A DNA stretch of 64,000 bases from contig JASPKZ010007286.1 of the NCBI GenBank assembly GCA_030220185.1, positions 1,508,501 through 1,572,500 of the forward strand, written 5' to 3'. Below the pieces are notes generated by a model. It saw only the letters and a list, made by a program, of their open reading frames with translations. It searched no databases and was not told where the DNA came from. This DNA is from Diploptera punctata (Eukaryota > Arthropoda > Insecta > Blattodea > Blaberidae). Of the stretch, positions 10,059 through 20,839 are shown in pieces (the stretch's first letter is position 1; the number at the start of each line of letters is the position of its first letter). The position numbers and the translations under genes are program-made.

Positions 10059-10745
10059 ATGACTATTTAACTCATGAACCAAATGGGAGTCAATGACCAA
10101 TCACGTTTCAATGATTTTTTATTTACAACCAATCACAGTCGTGTTTCGCCTAGAATTTACCAACTAAAGTTTATCATAATAACGAAAGCACCTCCTTTTT
10201 AACATTCTGAATAGGTAATAGCATTATTTTGCAGTGACTAAAATACGGCTACCAGATTGTATATATAGTGCATGAATGTCAACACATAGCGCATGCGGGA
10301 GTTAATATAAAAACATTTGTAGCAATTGATTATACCAAAAAAATATACCAATCTTTGCACATTCTTAAATGTATTTTTTCCCACAAAAATATAATTGTCA
10401 TATTTGCATCATAGGACATCAGAAATGAATTAACAACAGTTTGACGTGTTTCATTTTTTCTCCACTAGGGTGCATTCTTACAATATTGCTTTCCTTTGGC
10501 AATAAATAATATGATCTGATTGCAGTGATGAACAAAAGAAGCAAATGAAGTATATCGTTTCTCATTTGTTTTCAAACATTGCCATTTACATTAAATATAT
10601 AAATATTTTAAAATAACTATATTTAAATAATGATTTGTGAGTAAACAGCTTAATTTTATTCGTTAAATAGTCCTGACAAATGCCACTCTTGATTTCCAAT
10701 TTATCGATAATTTGGAAATCACTCGTAACATTACTTATGAAAAAT
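10059..10745 (+). repeat. AT-rich dispersed repeat R, second tandem unit
   Basis: Same order of landmarks as the first unit (TATTTAACTCATGAACC, TTTACAACCAATCACAG, TGTATATATAGTGCATGAAT, the terminal GGAAATCACTCGT hairpin). It follows the first unit directly, so the pair is head to tail. Confidence 0.7.
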
Positions 10746-10749
10746 GCAA

Positions 10750-11097
10750 CAAAATAACAGTGAAAATACTTCGAAAGCGGACTGAGGGAAGCATTGTAAT
10801 TTATAGATAGCTAGATGATCGGTTGATTAATGTCTTTGACATCGCCCGATTCCCAATAGCCAATTTTGTCGATCCATCCAATCTCCTGGCTGTAGATGTT
10901 TCTCCTTCATGTATACACATATCCCCTGATTCCAGGAGGTTTTAGAATATATATTTATTTAGAATATATTTATTTAGCGTCTTGGAGTGGTTTTGGGTCT
11001 TCCTCTGCCTCGTCTTCCTTCAGGCTGTGTAACTTTTAAGCCGTAACTAGAGTAATTTTAGGTTTTAACCGTTAAGGGTTAAGTTAATATAAGCTTT
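10750..11097 (-). mobile_element. weak LINE-like fragment
   Basis: On the - strand, about 11035-10975 reads PEGRRGRGRPKTTPRR, similar to the GRPKT ends of LINE ORF2 proteins. The rest is AT-rich and unrecognised. Confidence 0.3.
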
Positions 11098-11108
11098 TTA
11101 AACCTTTT

Positions 11109-11829
11109 AGTCGGCCGCGGTGGACTAGTGGTTATGCTCCTTGCCTCTGGTCCCGAGGGTCGCGGGTTCAAACCTGGCCGGGGTCGATGGATTTTTGTAG
11201 GACGGAAAAATCCAAGGAGCAAGTCCTCCGGAAGGGACTTTAAACCGTGGGTCCCGAATCTGAAGATTTTCAGGCTCGTAAAAGATCCTTAAGCCTGAAT
11301 GAAAAGGCCTCTAAGAAAAATTTACCGAATTTTCCCGTCCTAGTACTACCTTGGTTTCCTAGATGTCAGTATGAGGCGGAACGCTGACCACGGACCACTC
11401 AAAATGACATCTGTACGAAAACAAGTGTAACAAAATTAATATGTATAACTGTAGGCTTTCACGGCCGGCGTCTTGATCCCTATTAGGTTCGTCTTCCGGG
11501 CATATAGGCCGTGGTCCAGTCGTTCTTCTACTCGACGTTTCGTCTACTGCTGCGGTAGACATCTTCAGGAGATACTGCGTGCTCTCTGTGAACTCCTCAA
11601 GTCTGCAGCCGACTGTTGAGGAGTTCACAGAGAGCACGCAGTATCTCCTGAAGATGTCTACCGCAGCAGTAGACGAAACGTCGAGTAGAAGAACGACTGG
11701 ACCACGGCCTATATGCCCGGAAGACGAACCTAATAGGGATCAAAATTAATATGGTTCAAATTCTTCCCTGTAGGGGGAGAGCGCCTAAATCTCTGTAAAG
11801 GGAAAACATGGGCTTACAAAATAAATAAA
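11109..11829 (+). mobile_element. SINE S1 with TSD, interrupted by a Penelope-like foldback
   Basis: The head CGGCCGCGGTGGACTAGTGG (A-box region) leads to the B-box-like CGCGGGTTCAAACCTGGCC, then the body GGAAAAATCCAAGGAGCAAG, GAAAAGGCCTCTAAG and CGCCTAAATCTCTG, ending GGGCTTACAAAATAAATAAA. TTAAACCTTTT (11 bp) flanks it at 11098-11108 and 11830-11840. The piece 11444-11740 is a later insertion. Confidence 0.85.
11444..11740 (-). mobile_element. Penelope-like solo foldback with two hammerhead-like cores and a 13 bp TSD
   Basis: Arms of about 125 bp (11475-11599 and 11617-11741) are near-perfect inverted repeats around a spacer of about 16 bp. Each arm carries, on its own strand, CTGAAGA, a stem II of GTCTAC/GTAGAC, GAAACGTC and GAG. 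The 13 bp direct repeat CAAAATTAATATG flanks it (11431-11443, 11741-11753). The end at 11444-11474 (AGGCTTTCACGGCCGG) matches the opposite-strand end of the foldback at 34327-34584. The core matches the ribozyme-like end of the Penelope copy at 1-60. Confidence 0.8.
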
Positions 11830-11841
11830 TTAAACCTTTTG

Positions 11842-12265
11842 CTTGGCATTAAATTGAATGCATGTTTGCTGTATGTATATTTAAAAGTCAGTGGTTTACC
11901 CAGCTTAGATAATTGTGGAAGGGGTTTGCGAGTCGAAAAAGGTTTGGAACCGTTGCTCTAAAGCATGGTCATTGGTAGGGAAACGATGTGGTTTTATGGA
12001 TGATCAAAATGGGAATATAGTATTGAAAATTGAATATGGTAATGTGTTACCAATCGCAGAATCTGACGAATCGTGACTGGAACAGATGCACTTAATCGTG
12101 TTTCCTTCACTCTCATTGTCACAGTGAGGGAAACGTCACTTTTCAGTGTTTGTAACTTCCGCCTTCTTTCAAAGTTAGACGGGCATAAAAATAACTCTTC
12201 GTCATGTTCCGAAAAGTTGACAGAACTCGCCAATTCAGCGCCTCTGATGTAACAAATACTGCTTC
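11842..12265. other. unassigned, no recognised feature
   Basis: An open stretch on the - strand at 12233-11994 has no familiar motif. Confidence 0.4.
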
Positions 12266-12269
12266 AATT

Positions 12270-13080
12270 TTTACACGCTTTATATTAGCTTGACCTGTAT
12301 CTATCTATCTATGTAACGGAATCTTTCAACGCGATTTTCACCCATTTAAAATCATTGGATCGACTTGAAACTTTTTATACTTGTAAAGGACCCGTGACAA
12401 TACAATAATTTCATATTTTGTTTCTAAAATCCTGGCCAGAATAATCAGAAAATCAAAAAAAGTGTTTCTGTATCAATGTAACGGAATCTTTCAACGCGAT
12501 TTTCACCCACTTAGAAACATTAGATCGACTTGAAACTTTGTATAATTGTAAAGGACCCGTGACAATACAATAATTTCATATTTTGTTTCTAAAATCCTGG
12601 CCAGAATCATCAGAAAAAAAAATGAAAACTGGTATAATATGTTGCGGACTTGTCGACTTTTTAGTCAAACGTTGTAAGAGCTCAGTTGGTAGAGCGGTGA
12701 ACTGTAGTGGTATATAATTTCAGTAATCCGTAGGTCGCTGGTGCAAATCCGGCTGGGAGGTTTTTTTACTAAAATATTACTTTTAGCTCATACTACAATA
12801 GTATCGAATTTAAAAATATTTATATTTTTATCTTATTCTGTAAAATATTAAAACTAAAAAAATAAAAAAATAAATAGTAGTTTTAAAAAACTAAAACAGC
12901 ACGCTTTATTAGAAAACTGAACTAAAAAAATTAAAAATAATTTTATTTTCCAACACGCTTGGGATAAATAATTTTACCATCAAAAGCGTGAGGTGCTCTT
13001 TATCAATTAATATATTTGATAATAAACAGATATTGGTAAAAGTAAAGTCTCTAGGAACAAAATGTAAAAATCATAAAAAA
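12270..13080 (+). repeat. AT-rich dispersed repeat with tRNA-like segment and internal duplication
   Basis: Starts ACACGCTTTATATTAGCTTG. A unit of about 160 bp (GTAACGGAATCTTTCAACGC to CCTGGCCAGAAT) occurs twice, at 12313 and 12478. The tRNA-like segment 12675-12762 has the A box GAGCTCAGTTGGTAGAGCGG and a B-box-like GGTGCAAATCC. It ends with the AACACGCTTGGGATAAATAA arm seen inverted at 4799-5140. Confidence 0.65.
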
Positions 13081-13323
13081 ATATATTTATTAATATTTTC
13101 TTTCGTGTTGTAGCATCTTCCTTTGACATTTTGTTTTATTTAAAATAACACAACACTATGAAACTTTGCGAACAAAACCTCTGAACTGCAACTGAAGTGC
13201 AGGTGAGCTGACACAACAAATCGGAAATCGCTAAATTCGTAAAATACCTACAATGAAATAGAAATATAGTAATACATATTTTCTCTAATTCGAATTCTAA
13301 GTCACTCTAAATATCTTACAAAT

Positions 13324-13650
13324 ATCCATCCATCTATAGTAATTCTGCCCTAGGGCAGGTCTTTCACTGTAATTTTTATGCCGCGCTCTGCAGCTTTACT
13401 AGGGAATTATAGGTGTGGAAGCTTCCCGTTGCTTTCCACACCGGTGAAGGATGATGATGATAATGATAAGGATGATGATGATTGCCGGATAATTTTCGGG
13501 GACCGTTGGGCCCTAAGCTTCCTGACATTTGTCTTACAGGTGAGGAAAAACCCCGAAAAACCTCACCCAGGATCCTGTCCCGACCGGGAATCGAACCCGG
13601 GCCCGCTGCTTGACAAGGCAGCACGCTACCTCGAGACAACAGGGGTGGAC
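13324..13650 (-). mobile_element. SINE S2, full length
   Basis: The reverse complement runs from the head (CTCGAGGTAGCGTGCTGCC, GGGTTCGATTCCCGG) to the TAGGGCAGAATTAC and ATGGATGGA end. ACAAATAT near both ends is a possible 8 bp TSD. Confidence 0.85.
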
Positions 13651-13704
13651 TCAAACAAATATGGAACAGGGAAATGAAATATATATATATATATATATAT
13701 GATA

Positions 13705-14085
13705 ATAAAGTTTTCTTGAGTTTTCCGCGTCGTGGATTCAAGATCGGCATCTGGCCACGGATTCCAACGATTCGGTACGATCCCACATGCCATTATGAAG
13801 GAATATGAGCTTCGAATTACTGGTTTAGGTCCTATATAATTAAACACATTGAGTTTTCACTGTGGTCCGTTTCGGAAGCCGTACACCATCCACGGTTTAG
13901 GTTTAGGCCTATATAGTTGAACACATTGTGAAAACTCAATATGAGTTATTATATAAGATCTAAACCAGTGACTCGAAGCTCATATTCCTTGATAATAGCA
14001 TGTGGGATCTTGCCGAAACGTTGGAATCAGTGGCCAGACACCGATATTCAATCCACGACGCGAAAAACCCAAGAAAACGTTATTA
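13705..14085. repeat. Large imperfect palindrome, Penelope-like foldback
   Basis: The arms (about 13705-13835 and 13945-14085) share in inverted orientation AAAACTCAATATGAG, TATGAGCTTCGA, ATCCACGACGCG and the block around CCGAAACGTTGGAATC. That last block resembles the core-end motif of the other Penelope foldbacks, but no full hammerhead core is preserved. Confidence 0.5.
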
Positions 14086-14164
14086 ATGATACTTATATAC
14101 GCGAAAATCTACATAATAATAATAATAATAATAACATCTACAAAAAACCAAGTGGTCTGTTGAG

Positions 14165-14510
14165 TATTTAATACATAAAAGTGCTTTGGTATTAGGGAAT
14201 ATTAATACCCTCAGGGGACCTCACCTAGGCGATATGTGGATGGCGACCACAAGGTGCCCAAGCTGAGCAAAACATTTCTTCCACTTGCTTGTGTTTTGCA
14301 CTCTTTTAACTTTACTATCTAACCTCTCTTGGTTAACTCTTGTTTTTTCGACCCCGACGCTATTAGGACATCCGAGGGCTAGGGAGTCTTTCCTTTCTTC
14401 CATTTCTTCTTTCCTTTATTTTCTTTTCTTCTCCAGAAAAGCCTGACCAGAGGCTATAAGATGGCAGCCCCATCACTGGTCTTGCCTTCCTTTGGCCAGC
14501 AACCAATCGA
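14165..14510. other. unassigned sequence
   Basis: Pyrimidine-rich DNA with a 60-codon open stretch on the - strand (14403-14221) that has no recognised family. Confidence 0.35.
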
Positions 14511-14514
14511 AGGG

Positions 14515-14620
14515 ACTATTATTATGCTTTCAAGTCTTATACGTGAATTTCCCAGAAATTTTCTATAGGATCGTAACAGGCCTTGGCCTAATACTTGGAA
14601 GGAAGAAGAAGAAGAATGCA
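14515..14620 (+). mobile_element. LINE 3' end (family D)
   Basis: Carries TTTTCTATAGGATCGTAACA, GGCCTTGGCCTAATACTTGG and an AAG tail, matching the end of the family D fragment at 20044-20235. Confidence 0.55.
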
Positions 14621-14739
14621 ATCAATTAAGATTGCAATTTAGATATACTCCAATTCAAATTTTACTTCCTCTTAAAAACATAACTTTATAGGCCTAAGTA
14701 CAGTAAAAGTTTACGGACCCACTATAAATTTTTATAAAC

Positions 14740-15690
14740 TTGCTAGCTAATACCCGGCGTGTGCTGCTACACATAAATAAATGGAAATTAATGTGCTTTT
14801 ATGTTTAGTTGAATAAGTCAAAGGAAAAATAATTATAATTTTATTTTTTTTAGATACCCCGTGCTGATACCCGGCGTTGCCCGGAAATCTAATTATCCCG
14901 ATCTTCTTGACGTAAATGAGCAATAATACGAAAATTAATGTGTTTTATGTTTAGTTGAGTGAGTAAGTTAAACAAAAAATGTATATCGTTATTATTTTTA
15001 GACACCCCGTGCTGTTTATCTGGCGTTGTCCGGGAATATACTCATCCCGATCTTCTTGGCATAAATGAGCTGAAAGACAAAGATTAATGTACTTCTTATA
15101 ATTAGTTGAATAAGTATAATGAGAAATAATTATAAGTGTATATGGTAAATATTTTAAGATTCCCCGTACTGATTTCCGGTGTTGCACGGGAATCTACTTA
15201 TCTCGATCTTTTTGGCATAAATGAGCTAAAAGACAAAATTCGTTATTGTGAGTTATCTGCAAAAGAATACCCGCCATATGTTGCTATGCTTTCACAGGAA
15301 TCTACGTACTTGTCTCGATCTTCTTGGCATCAATGAAAGACAAAAATGGGTTATTATGAGTTATCCGTAAAAGATAAACATATGCTGTCGCGGACTTTTT
15401 TGTAGAGCTTTTTGAGGTATTTCAATTCTGTGTACATTAATTTTGTGTACGGTATTTGTTATGGTTTAGGCAACGTAAGCCATTTAAGCGTCCAAAAAGC
15501 TTCTTTTTTTTCACCTTTTCCACTACAAAGAGCGATTTTTAAGGGTGTAGGAGTTTAGTATCACAACTCTCTTATATCCTATGTTCATGCCGGGAATCTC
15601 CTGAACATTTTGCAGAAAACCTCATCACAATCGGATCAACGGTGTGGCCGCGCGTAAAGTACGAACAAGCAAACGAACATTTATTTTATA
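14740..15690 (+). repeat. Tail-type repeat T with short tandem units
   Basis: CTAGCTAATACCCGGCGTGTG starts a series of units of about 140-160 bp (14741, 14862, 15003, 15163) with CCCCGTGCTGATACCCGGCG and CCCGATCTTCTTGGCAT. One longer unit follows, ending GGATCAACGGTGTGGCCGC and ACATTTATTTTATATG. It is followed at once by LINE-A. Confidence 0.65.
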
Positions 15691-16063
15691 TGTTAGACAG
15701 GCAGGTGAATGGAGAAGACTACATAACAATGAACTACATGGTCTTTATAGGAAGCCAGATATAATAAGAACAGTTAAGTCTCGTAGACTGCAATGGGCAG
15801 GACATGTTGCGCGTATGGGGAATGGAAGACGTGCATGGAAACTTCTTGTAGGAAAGCCAGAAGGAAAACGCCCTGTTGTAGACCAAGAATGAGGTGGGAG
15901 AACAACATTAACTATGATTTGAGGGAAGTATATTATACAGGGAATGATTGGAAAGCATTAGCTCAGGATAGGGATGTATGGAGAGCTTATGTCCACGCGG
16001 CCATGAACCTACGGGTTCGATAGTGCCAAGTGAGTAAGTAAGTAAGTAAGTAAGTAAGTAGCT
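15691..16063 (+). mobile_element. LINE-A 3' fragment
   Basis: Encodes EWRRLHNNELHGLYRKPDII through RLQWAGHVARMGN and, after a one-base deletion near 15880, RMRWENNINYDLREV and WRAYVHAAMNLRVR. It ends GATAGTGCCA with a long GTAA tail. Confidence 0.85.
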
Positions 16064-16064
16064 A

Positions 16065-16615
16065 GACTAAAGGCCTTCTAGGTTTATCCTGCTATGAAGT
16101 TGATAGTAGGCTTAAACTAGAGGATTATATAGTGATTCAATAACTTTTTCTGGTATAGTATCTACCAACGCCTACGGGTACATGTGTCCTCACAGCAAGT
16201 GTTGCTAAATAATTTGGTGTATTGTAATCACATTATTTAGTAAACAGTAGTAAGCACATGCGTGGGAGAAGATTGCTCACCGTAACAATTGGTCGTTTTG
16301 CAATTGTTTGCAATCGCACACATCAGCACAATCTAAATATGGCGGCAACTAGAAGAATATAGCACGGAAATGTGCAATTCGAGATGAAAACTATTGAGAA
16401 GACGCAGATAAACATGTTTTATGTTTTACTTAACAATTAGCCCCTTCGATTACTGGACAAATTATATTTGTGTCAATCATCTAAGATGTTTTGTGATTAA
16501 AAAATTTGTATGATTTAGATAAAATGCATTTTCACAATGTAGAAATTATAGATAGGCTCACATTTTATGAAAAAAGTTTTCCGTTCGGTTCTGGTTTCAA
16601 GTTAGTTCTGTAATT
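16065..16615. other. unassigned sequence
   Basis: No coding or repeat family recognised. It contains CACATGCGTGGGAG and TATGGCGGCAACTAG but nothing conclusive. Confidence 0.35.
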
Positions 16616-16619
16616 TTCT

Positions 16620-16845
16620 TGAAGTTCTTCTTCATCATCATCCAGGGATTAAGCCTGTTGGCTCGTTCCGGTTTCATGAAAGCTAGAATTGTTAAAACTG
16701 TTCAGACCATCTTCTGTGTGGGCGTCAAACATTTCTCCTTCCATGTGGTTTATGATTTAGCAATCATTTTGGAAATATTTCTTCTGGCATTCTATCAACA
16801 TATTCTTTCCAGGCGTTCCTATATTTAATTATTCGGTCTGTAAAA
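16620..16845 (-). mobile_element. LINE family E C-terminal fragment
   Basis: The reverse complement matches the family at 27243-27590, with a GATGATGA tail, CCAACAGGCTTAATCCC, AACCGGAACGAGCC and the IDRMPE region. It is cut by LINE-A at 16845. Confidence 0.6.
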
Positions 16846-17308
16846 CTACTATTCTACCAGTTATATTATATGGATGTGAAATATGGACTCTTACTTTAAG
16901 ATAGGAAAGGAGATTATGAGTATTTGAGAATAAAGTTCTTAGAAAAATGTTTGGACCAAAGAGAGATGAACAGACAGGTGAATAGAAAATACTGCATAAC
17001 AGTGAATCACATGGTCTTTGTAGGAAGCCAGATATAAGAACAGTTAAGTCTCGTAGACTGTGATGGGCAGGACATATGTCACGAATGGGAAATGAAAGAC
17101 GTGCATGGAAGCTTCTTGTAGGAAAACCAGAGTGAAAATGCCCAGTTGGTAGACCAACAATGCGGTGAGAGAACAACATTAACTATGATTTGAGGCAAGT
17201 AGACTATACAGGGAATGATTGGAAAACATTAGCTCAGGATAGGGATGTATGGAGAGCTTATGTCCGCGCGGCCATGAACCTATGGATTCGATAGTGCCAG
17301 TGAGTTTA
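16845..17308 (+). mobile_element. LINE-A 3' fragment, degraded
   Basis: From KTTILPVILYGCE to the terminal WRAYVRAAMN region, with several stop codons and frameshifts. The end is GATAGTGCCAGTGAG. Confidence 0.8.
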
Positions 17309-17311
17309 GTA

Positions 17312-17590
17312 ACAGTAATATAATGTACGGTTAAAAACTATAATATAGTTACCTTGTAGGTCCGTCTCCTCAACTTAAGTTCTTTTAAAAACTCTGTAGG
17401 CCTTTCGGGACTAGTCCCATCATCAGCAGAATGCTGAAGCACAAGGGTCAACAAGAACGGACCTAATGCATTCTGCTGATGATGGGACTAGTCCCGAAAG
17501 GCCTACAGAGTTTTTAAAAGAACTTAAATTGAGGAGACGGACCTACAAGGTAACTATATTATAGTTTTTAACCGTACATTATATTACTGT
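17312..17590. mobile_element. Penelope-like foldback with canonical hammerhead-like cores on both strands
   Basis: Arms of 123 bp (17312-17434 and 17468-17590) differ at only about one base and flank a 33 bp spacer. On the + strand of the right arm: CTGATGA at 17476-17482, a self-complementary stem II (GGGACTAGTCCC), GAAA at 17496-17499, then GGCCTA. Stem I can form between ATTCTG (17470-17475) and CAGAGT (17506-17511). The left arm has the same core on the - strand. It directly follows a LINE-A end. Confidence 0.75.
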
Positions 17591-17636
17591 GAAGTAATAG
17601 CTCAACGGAAAATCACCATGGATTTTACTGAGTTAG

Positions 17637-17762
17637 AAAGTTTGAAAATATTTAGTTCCCTTCTTATATCTTCAGTCTTTTCTTATTCAGCAGAGTATAT
17701 CCTGCTATATTTCTTAAAAATCAATCTCAATTGCTTCCAATCTTTGTTCTTATCTTTAGTGA
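17637..17762 (-). mobile_element. LINE family E fragment
   Basis: The reverse complement shows RLEAIE followed by sequence matching RNELNIFKL of the family E copies (27243-27590, 41225-41725), with decay. Confidence 0.55.
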
Positions 17763-17764
17763 TT

Positions 17765-18260
17765 TTGGAAGTTATAGGAGTTAATTCTCGTACTATATAG
17801 CTATTAATAATGCTTATCTTTCTAGAATTGCCATCGCTGCCAGTAGAGGATCAATTTCAATTTTAAGAAACCATATTTACAAAATTACTTTATAGTATGT
17901 ATACTTCAACCAGGCCTACAAGTTGAATTTTTTAAAATATATTTACAAAATGTATTTCATCAATTACAAAAATTAATTGTCTGTATCACTTTGTCCTTGA
18001 GGCAATCCCCTAATAGGAAAGTTTCTTCTTCTTCTTCTACTACAAGGTTTAGGCTATGCAGCCTGTTCCGGCGAAGTTAAAAGTGGAGTCCATCTTCTAC
18101 GTGTCGGCCAACATCTCTTGTTCCTCTGGGATTATATAGGAAGGTTCTTTTTGGTATTCTTTCGTTTTATATAATAAAATATTATTACGCTTATACCACA
18201 AATGAACGAACATTTTTGTATTATGAAATCTGCACACATTTTTTAAATTAAAATATATGT
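17765..18260. other. unassigned AT-rich sequence
   Basis: No gene recognised. A stretch near 18030-18160 (CTTCTTCTTCTAC, AGGCTATGCAGCCTG) may be LINE tail debris on the - strand. Confidence 0.3.
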
Positions 18261-18270
18261 ATTATATACT

Positions 18271-18927
18271 AACTAACTAACTCACTGGCACTATCGAACC
18301 CGTAGATTCATGGCCGCGCGGACATAAGCTCTCCATATATCCCTATCCTGAGCCAATGTTTTCCAATCATTCCCTGCATAATCTAGTTCCCTCAAATCAT
18401 AGTTAATGTTATTCTCCCATCTCATTCTTGGTCTACCAACTGGGCGTTTTCCCTCTGGTTTTCTACAAGAAGCTTCCATGCACGTCTTTCATTCCCCATT
18501 CGATACGAGACTTAACTGTTCTTATTATATCTGGCTTCCTATAAAGACCATGTAGTTCATTGTTATGTAGTCTTCTCCATTCACCTGTCTGTTCATCTCT
18601 CTTTGGTCCAAAAATTTTCCTAAGTACTTTATTCTCAAATACTTGTAATCTCCTTTCCTCCCTTAAAGTAAGAGTCCATGTTTCGCACCCATATAATATA
18701 ACTGGTAGAATAATAGTTTTATATATTTTCAGTTTGTTTTTTGAATGGAGTTGGGACATCAAAAGTCTCTGTAATGCATAATAGCACGCATTTCCAGAAT
18801 TTAGCCTATGTTTAATTTCTTTGTGCATCTCATTCCTATTTGTGATTATTGTTCCTAGATATTTGAATTCAGCCACTTCCTCAAAATTTCCCTCATTTGC
18901 ATTAGCTGTCCATTTCCATTATATACT
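18271..18927 (-). mobile_element. LINE-A 3' fragment
   Basis: On the - strand from AEFKYLGTIITNRNEMHKEI through YGCETWTLTLREERRL and GRPRMRWENNINYDLREL to the stop. A deletion near 18500 removes the RRLRWAGHVARM part. ATTATATACT at 18261-18270 and 18918-18927 may be a TSD, though the right copy partly overlaps LINE sequence. Confidence 0.85.
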
Positions 18928-18939
18928 GATTATGTAATA

Positions 18940-19465
18940 TGTACGTAAATATCTAAATATGTGCACAAATGGAAAAACACATCAGTTGTTGAGGTGACGG
19001 AGACCACTTGAACATTTCATGAGCTGAAGGAAGATAGCGGATAAGATGGAGAGGCGAATTAAGGTCATTTCACACAAAAAAGAAGCTTCGTGTAACAGAA
19101 AATAAAAATGATGAGTCTTCCATCAATACACCAACTGTCCAATGAATATCACACGAGAAAGAAATTAGAAATGCACATTTATATTTTCTACTCAATTAAG
19201 ACTATTTTAAATAAATTCCTACACATTTGTAAACGTTCAGAAAAGTAATCAATTCCTTTGTCACACAGTAATAATTACACGTAATGGAACAAATAATCTC
19301 AAATAGTAATTAGCGATTATATAAAAATAAAAATAAATCAATATTTCTGGAACTAGAATTGGTAAAATTAGTCACTTTATGTTTTGAACTATATGCAAAT
19401 CGGAAAAGGATCACCGATATCTTAAAAGAATTGAAGACTACGCCAATTTTGGAATATATTAAACA
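18940..19465. other. unassigned AT-rich sequence
   Basis: Nothing recognised on either strand. Confidence 0.35.
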
Positions 19466-19467
19466 GT

Positions 19468-19635
19468 AAAGTGATCCCACTACAGGCCTCGGGAGGCCCT
19501 TGGGGGGCTCCCACTTTTTCTAGACAATCGGCACTTGAGTCAGCCGGGTTGTCAGCCCTGCGTGACGGCCGCCTTTACCCCCAGAACAAGCGTCTGGTAC
19601 TCATTTCCGTTAGAGGCTGAATCGACCCGAGGGCT
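19468..19635 (-). mobile_element. SINE S3, truncated
   Basis: The 3' half of S3 on the - strand (GTGATCCCACTACAGGCC, AACAAGCGTCTGGTACTC, GAGGCTGA). It is truncated where an S1 copy begins. Confidence 0.75.
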
Positions 19636-19638
19636 TAT

Positions 19639-20038
19639 CGGCCGCGGTGGACTAGTGGTTATGCTCCTTGTCTCTGGTCCCGATGGTCGCGGGTCCAAAC
19701 CCGGCCGGGGTCGATGGATTTTTTAGGATGGAAAAATCCAAGGAGCAAGTCCTCCGGGAGGGACTTTAAGTCGTGGGTCCCGAGTCTGAAGATTTTCAGG
19801 CGCGTGAAAGATCATTAAGGCTGAATGAAAAGGCCTCTAAGCAAAATTTACAGAATTTTCCCGTCCCTAGTACTACCTTGGTTTCCTAGATGTCAGCATG
19901 AGGCGGAACGCTGACCACGGACCACTCAAAATGACATCTATACGAAAACAAGTGTAACTAAATTAGTATGGTTCAAATTCTTCCCCTGTAGGGGGAGAGC
20001 GCCTAAATCTCTGTTAATGGAAACACGGGCTTACAATA
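19639..20038 (+). mobile_element. SINE S1, full length
   Basis: Head CGGCCGCGGTGGACTAGTGG, B-box-like GGGTCCAAACCCGGCCGG, complete body and the end GGGCTTACAATAC. It is embedded between S3 and LINE family D. Confidence 0.85.
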
Positions 20039-20043
20039 CAAGA

Positions 20044-20235
20044 ACAACTAAATTGGAAACACCATCTTGAAAGAATGAGTTCAAATCGGATCCCCAAAGC
20101 TGTTTATAATTATATACTAAGAGGACGAAGATCTCTGGGCCGTCCTATGAAACGCTGGAGGGAAATTTTTTTATAGGATCATAACAGGCATTGGCCTAAT
20201 CTTGAAAGCAAGAAGAAGAAGAAGATTAACTTTAT
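20044..20235 (+). mobile_element. LINE family D C-terminal fragment
   Basis: Reads NWKHHLERMSSNRIPKAV, LRGRRSLGRPMKRWREIF and stop, then GGATCATAACAGGCATTGGC and a GAAGAAG tail. HLERM, NRIPK and GRPMKRW place it with LINE ORF2 C-termini. Confidence 0.7.
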
Positions 20236-20360
20236 GAAGTGGTAAGATATTTTGGAACATTTTCAAAATAAAAGTTAATAATTTTAATTTAAAAATTGAT
20301 TTTTTTAAGAGTTTATTTAAAGTAATTTTATTATAATTTGAACGTTGATCCAAACTCTGT

Positions 20361-20603
20361 AGACATATCGTGTAGCTCACTATTATGTAGTTTTCTCCAT
20401 TCACCTGTATGTTCACCTCTTTTTGGCCCAAACATTTTCCTAAGAACTTTATTCTCAAATACTCGTAATCTCCTTTCCTCCCTTAAAGTAAGAGTCCATG
20501 TTTCGCATCCATATAATATAACTGGGAGAATAACTGTTTCATATATTTTCACTTTTACGTTTTTTGAAAGGAGTTGGGACAAGAGTCCCTGTAATGCTTC
20601 GTT
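20361..20603 (-). mobile_element. LINE-A internal fragment
   Basis: The - strand encodes VKIYETVILPVILYGCETWT and RRLRVFENKVLRKMFGPKR to the LHNSELH region. Both ends are truncated. Confidence 0.8.
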
Positions 20604-20695
20604 TTCCACCTGCAGTTCACGAACTCCCAGGGGGTTCGCAAAATACTTCAAGGGCTTCGCCAAACTTTTGCGTAATGACGGGTTTCGAGGTTAGG

Positions 20696-20838
20696 CCTCA
20701 CGATGCTGGGTGGGTACCGGTCTCATACTGGCCGAAATTCCATGAGAAAATATCTTCCCCCATGGAGACCCGAACCAGCGTAAGTCTCGTAGCTCTGCGC
20801 CAAGGCGTCTTGCCTTAACCACTCGACTACGGCGCGGG
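20696..20838 (-). mobile_element. tRNA-derived SINE head, family S4
   Basis: The reverse complement begins CCGCGCCGTAGTCGAGTGG and includes GGTTCGGGTCTCCATGGGG. A close relative is at 56716-56860. Confidence 0.6.
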
Positions 20839-20839
20839 A

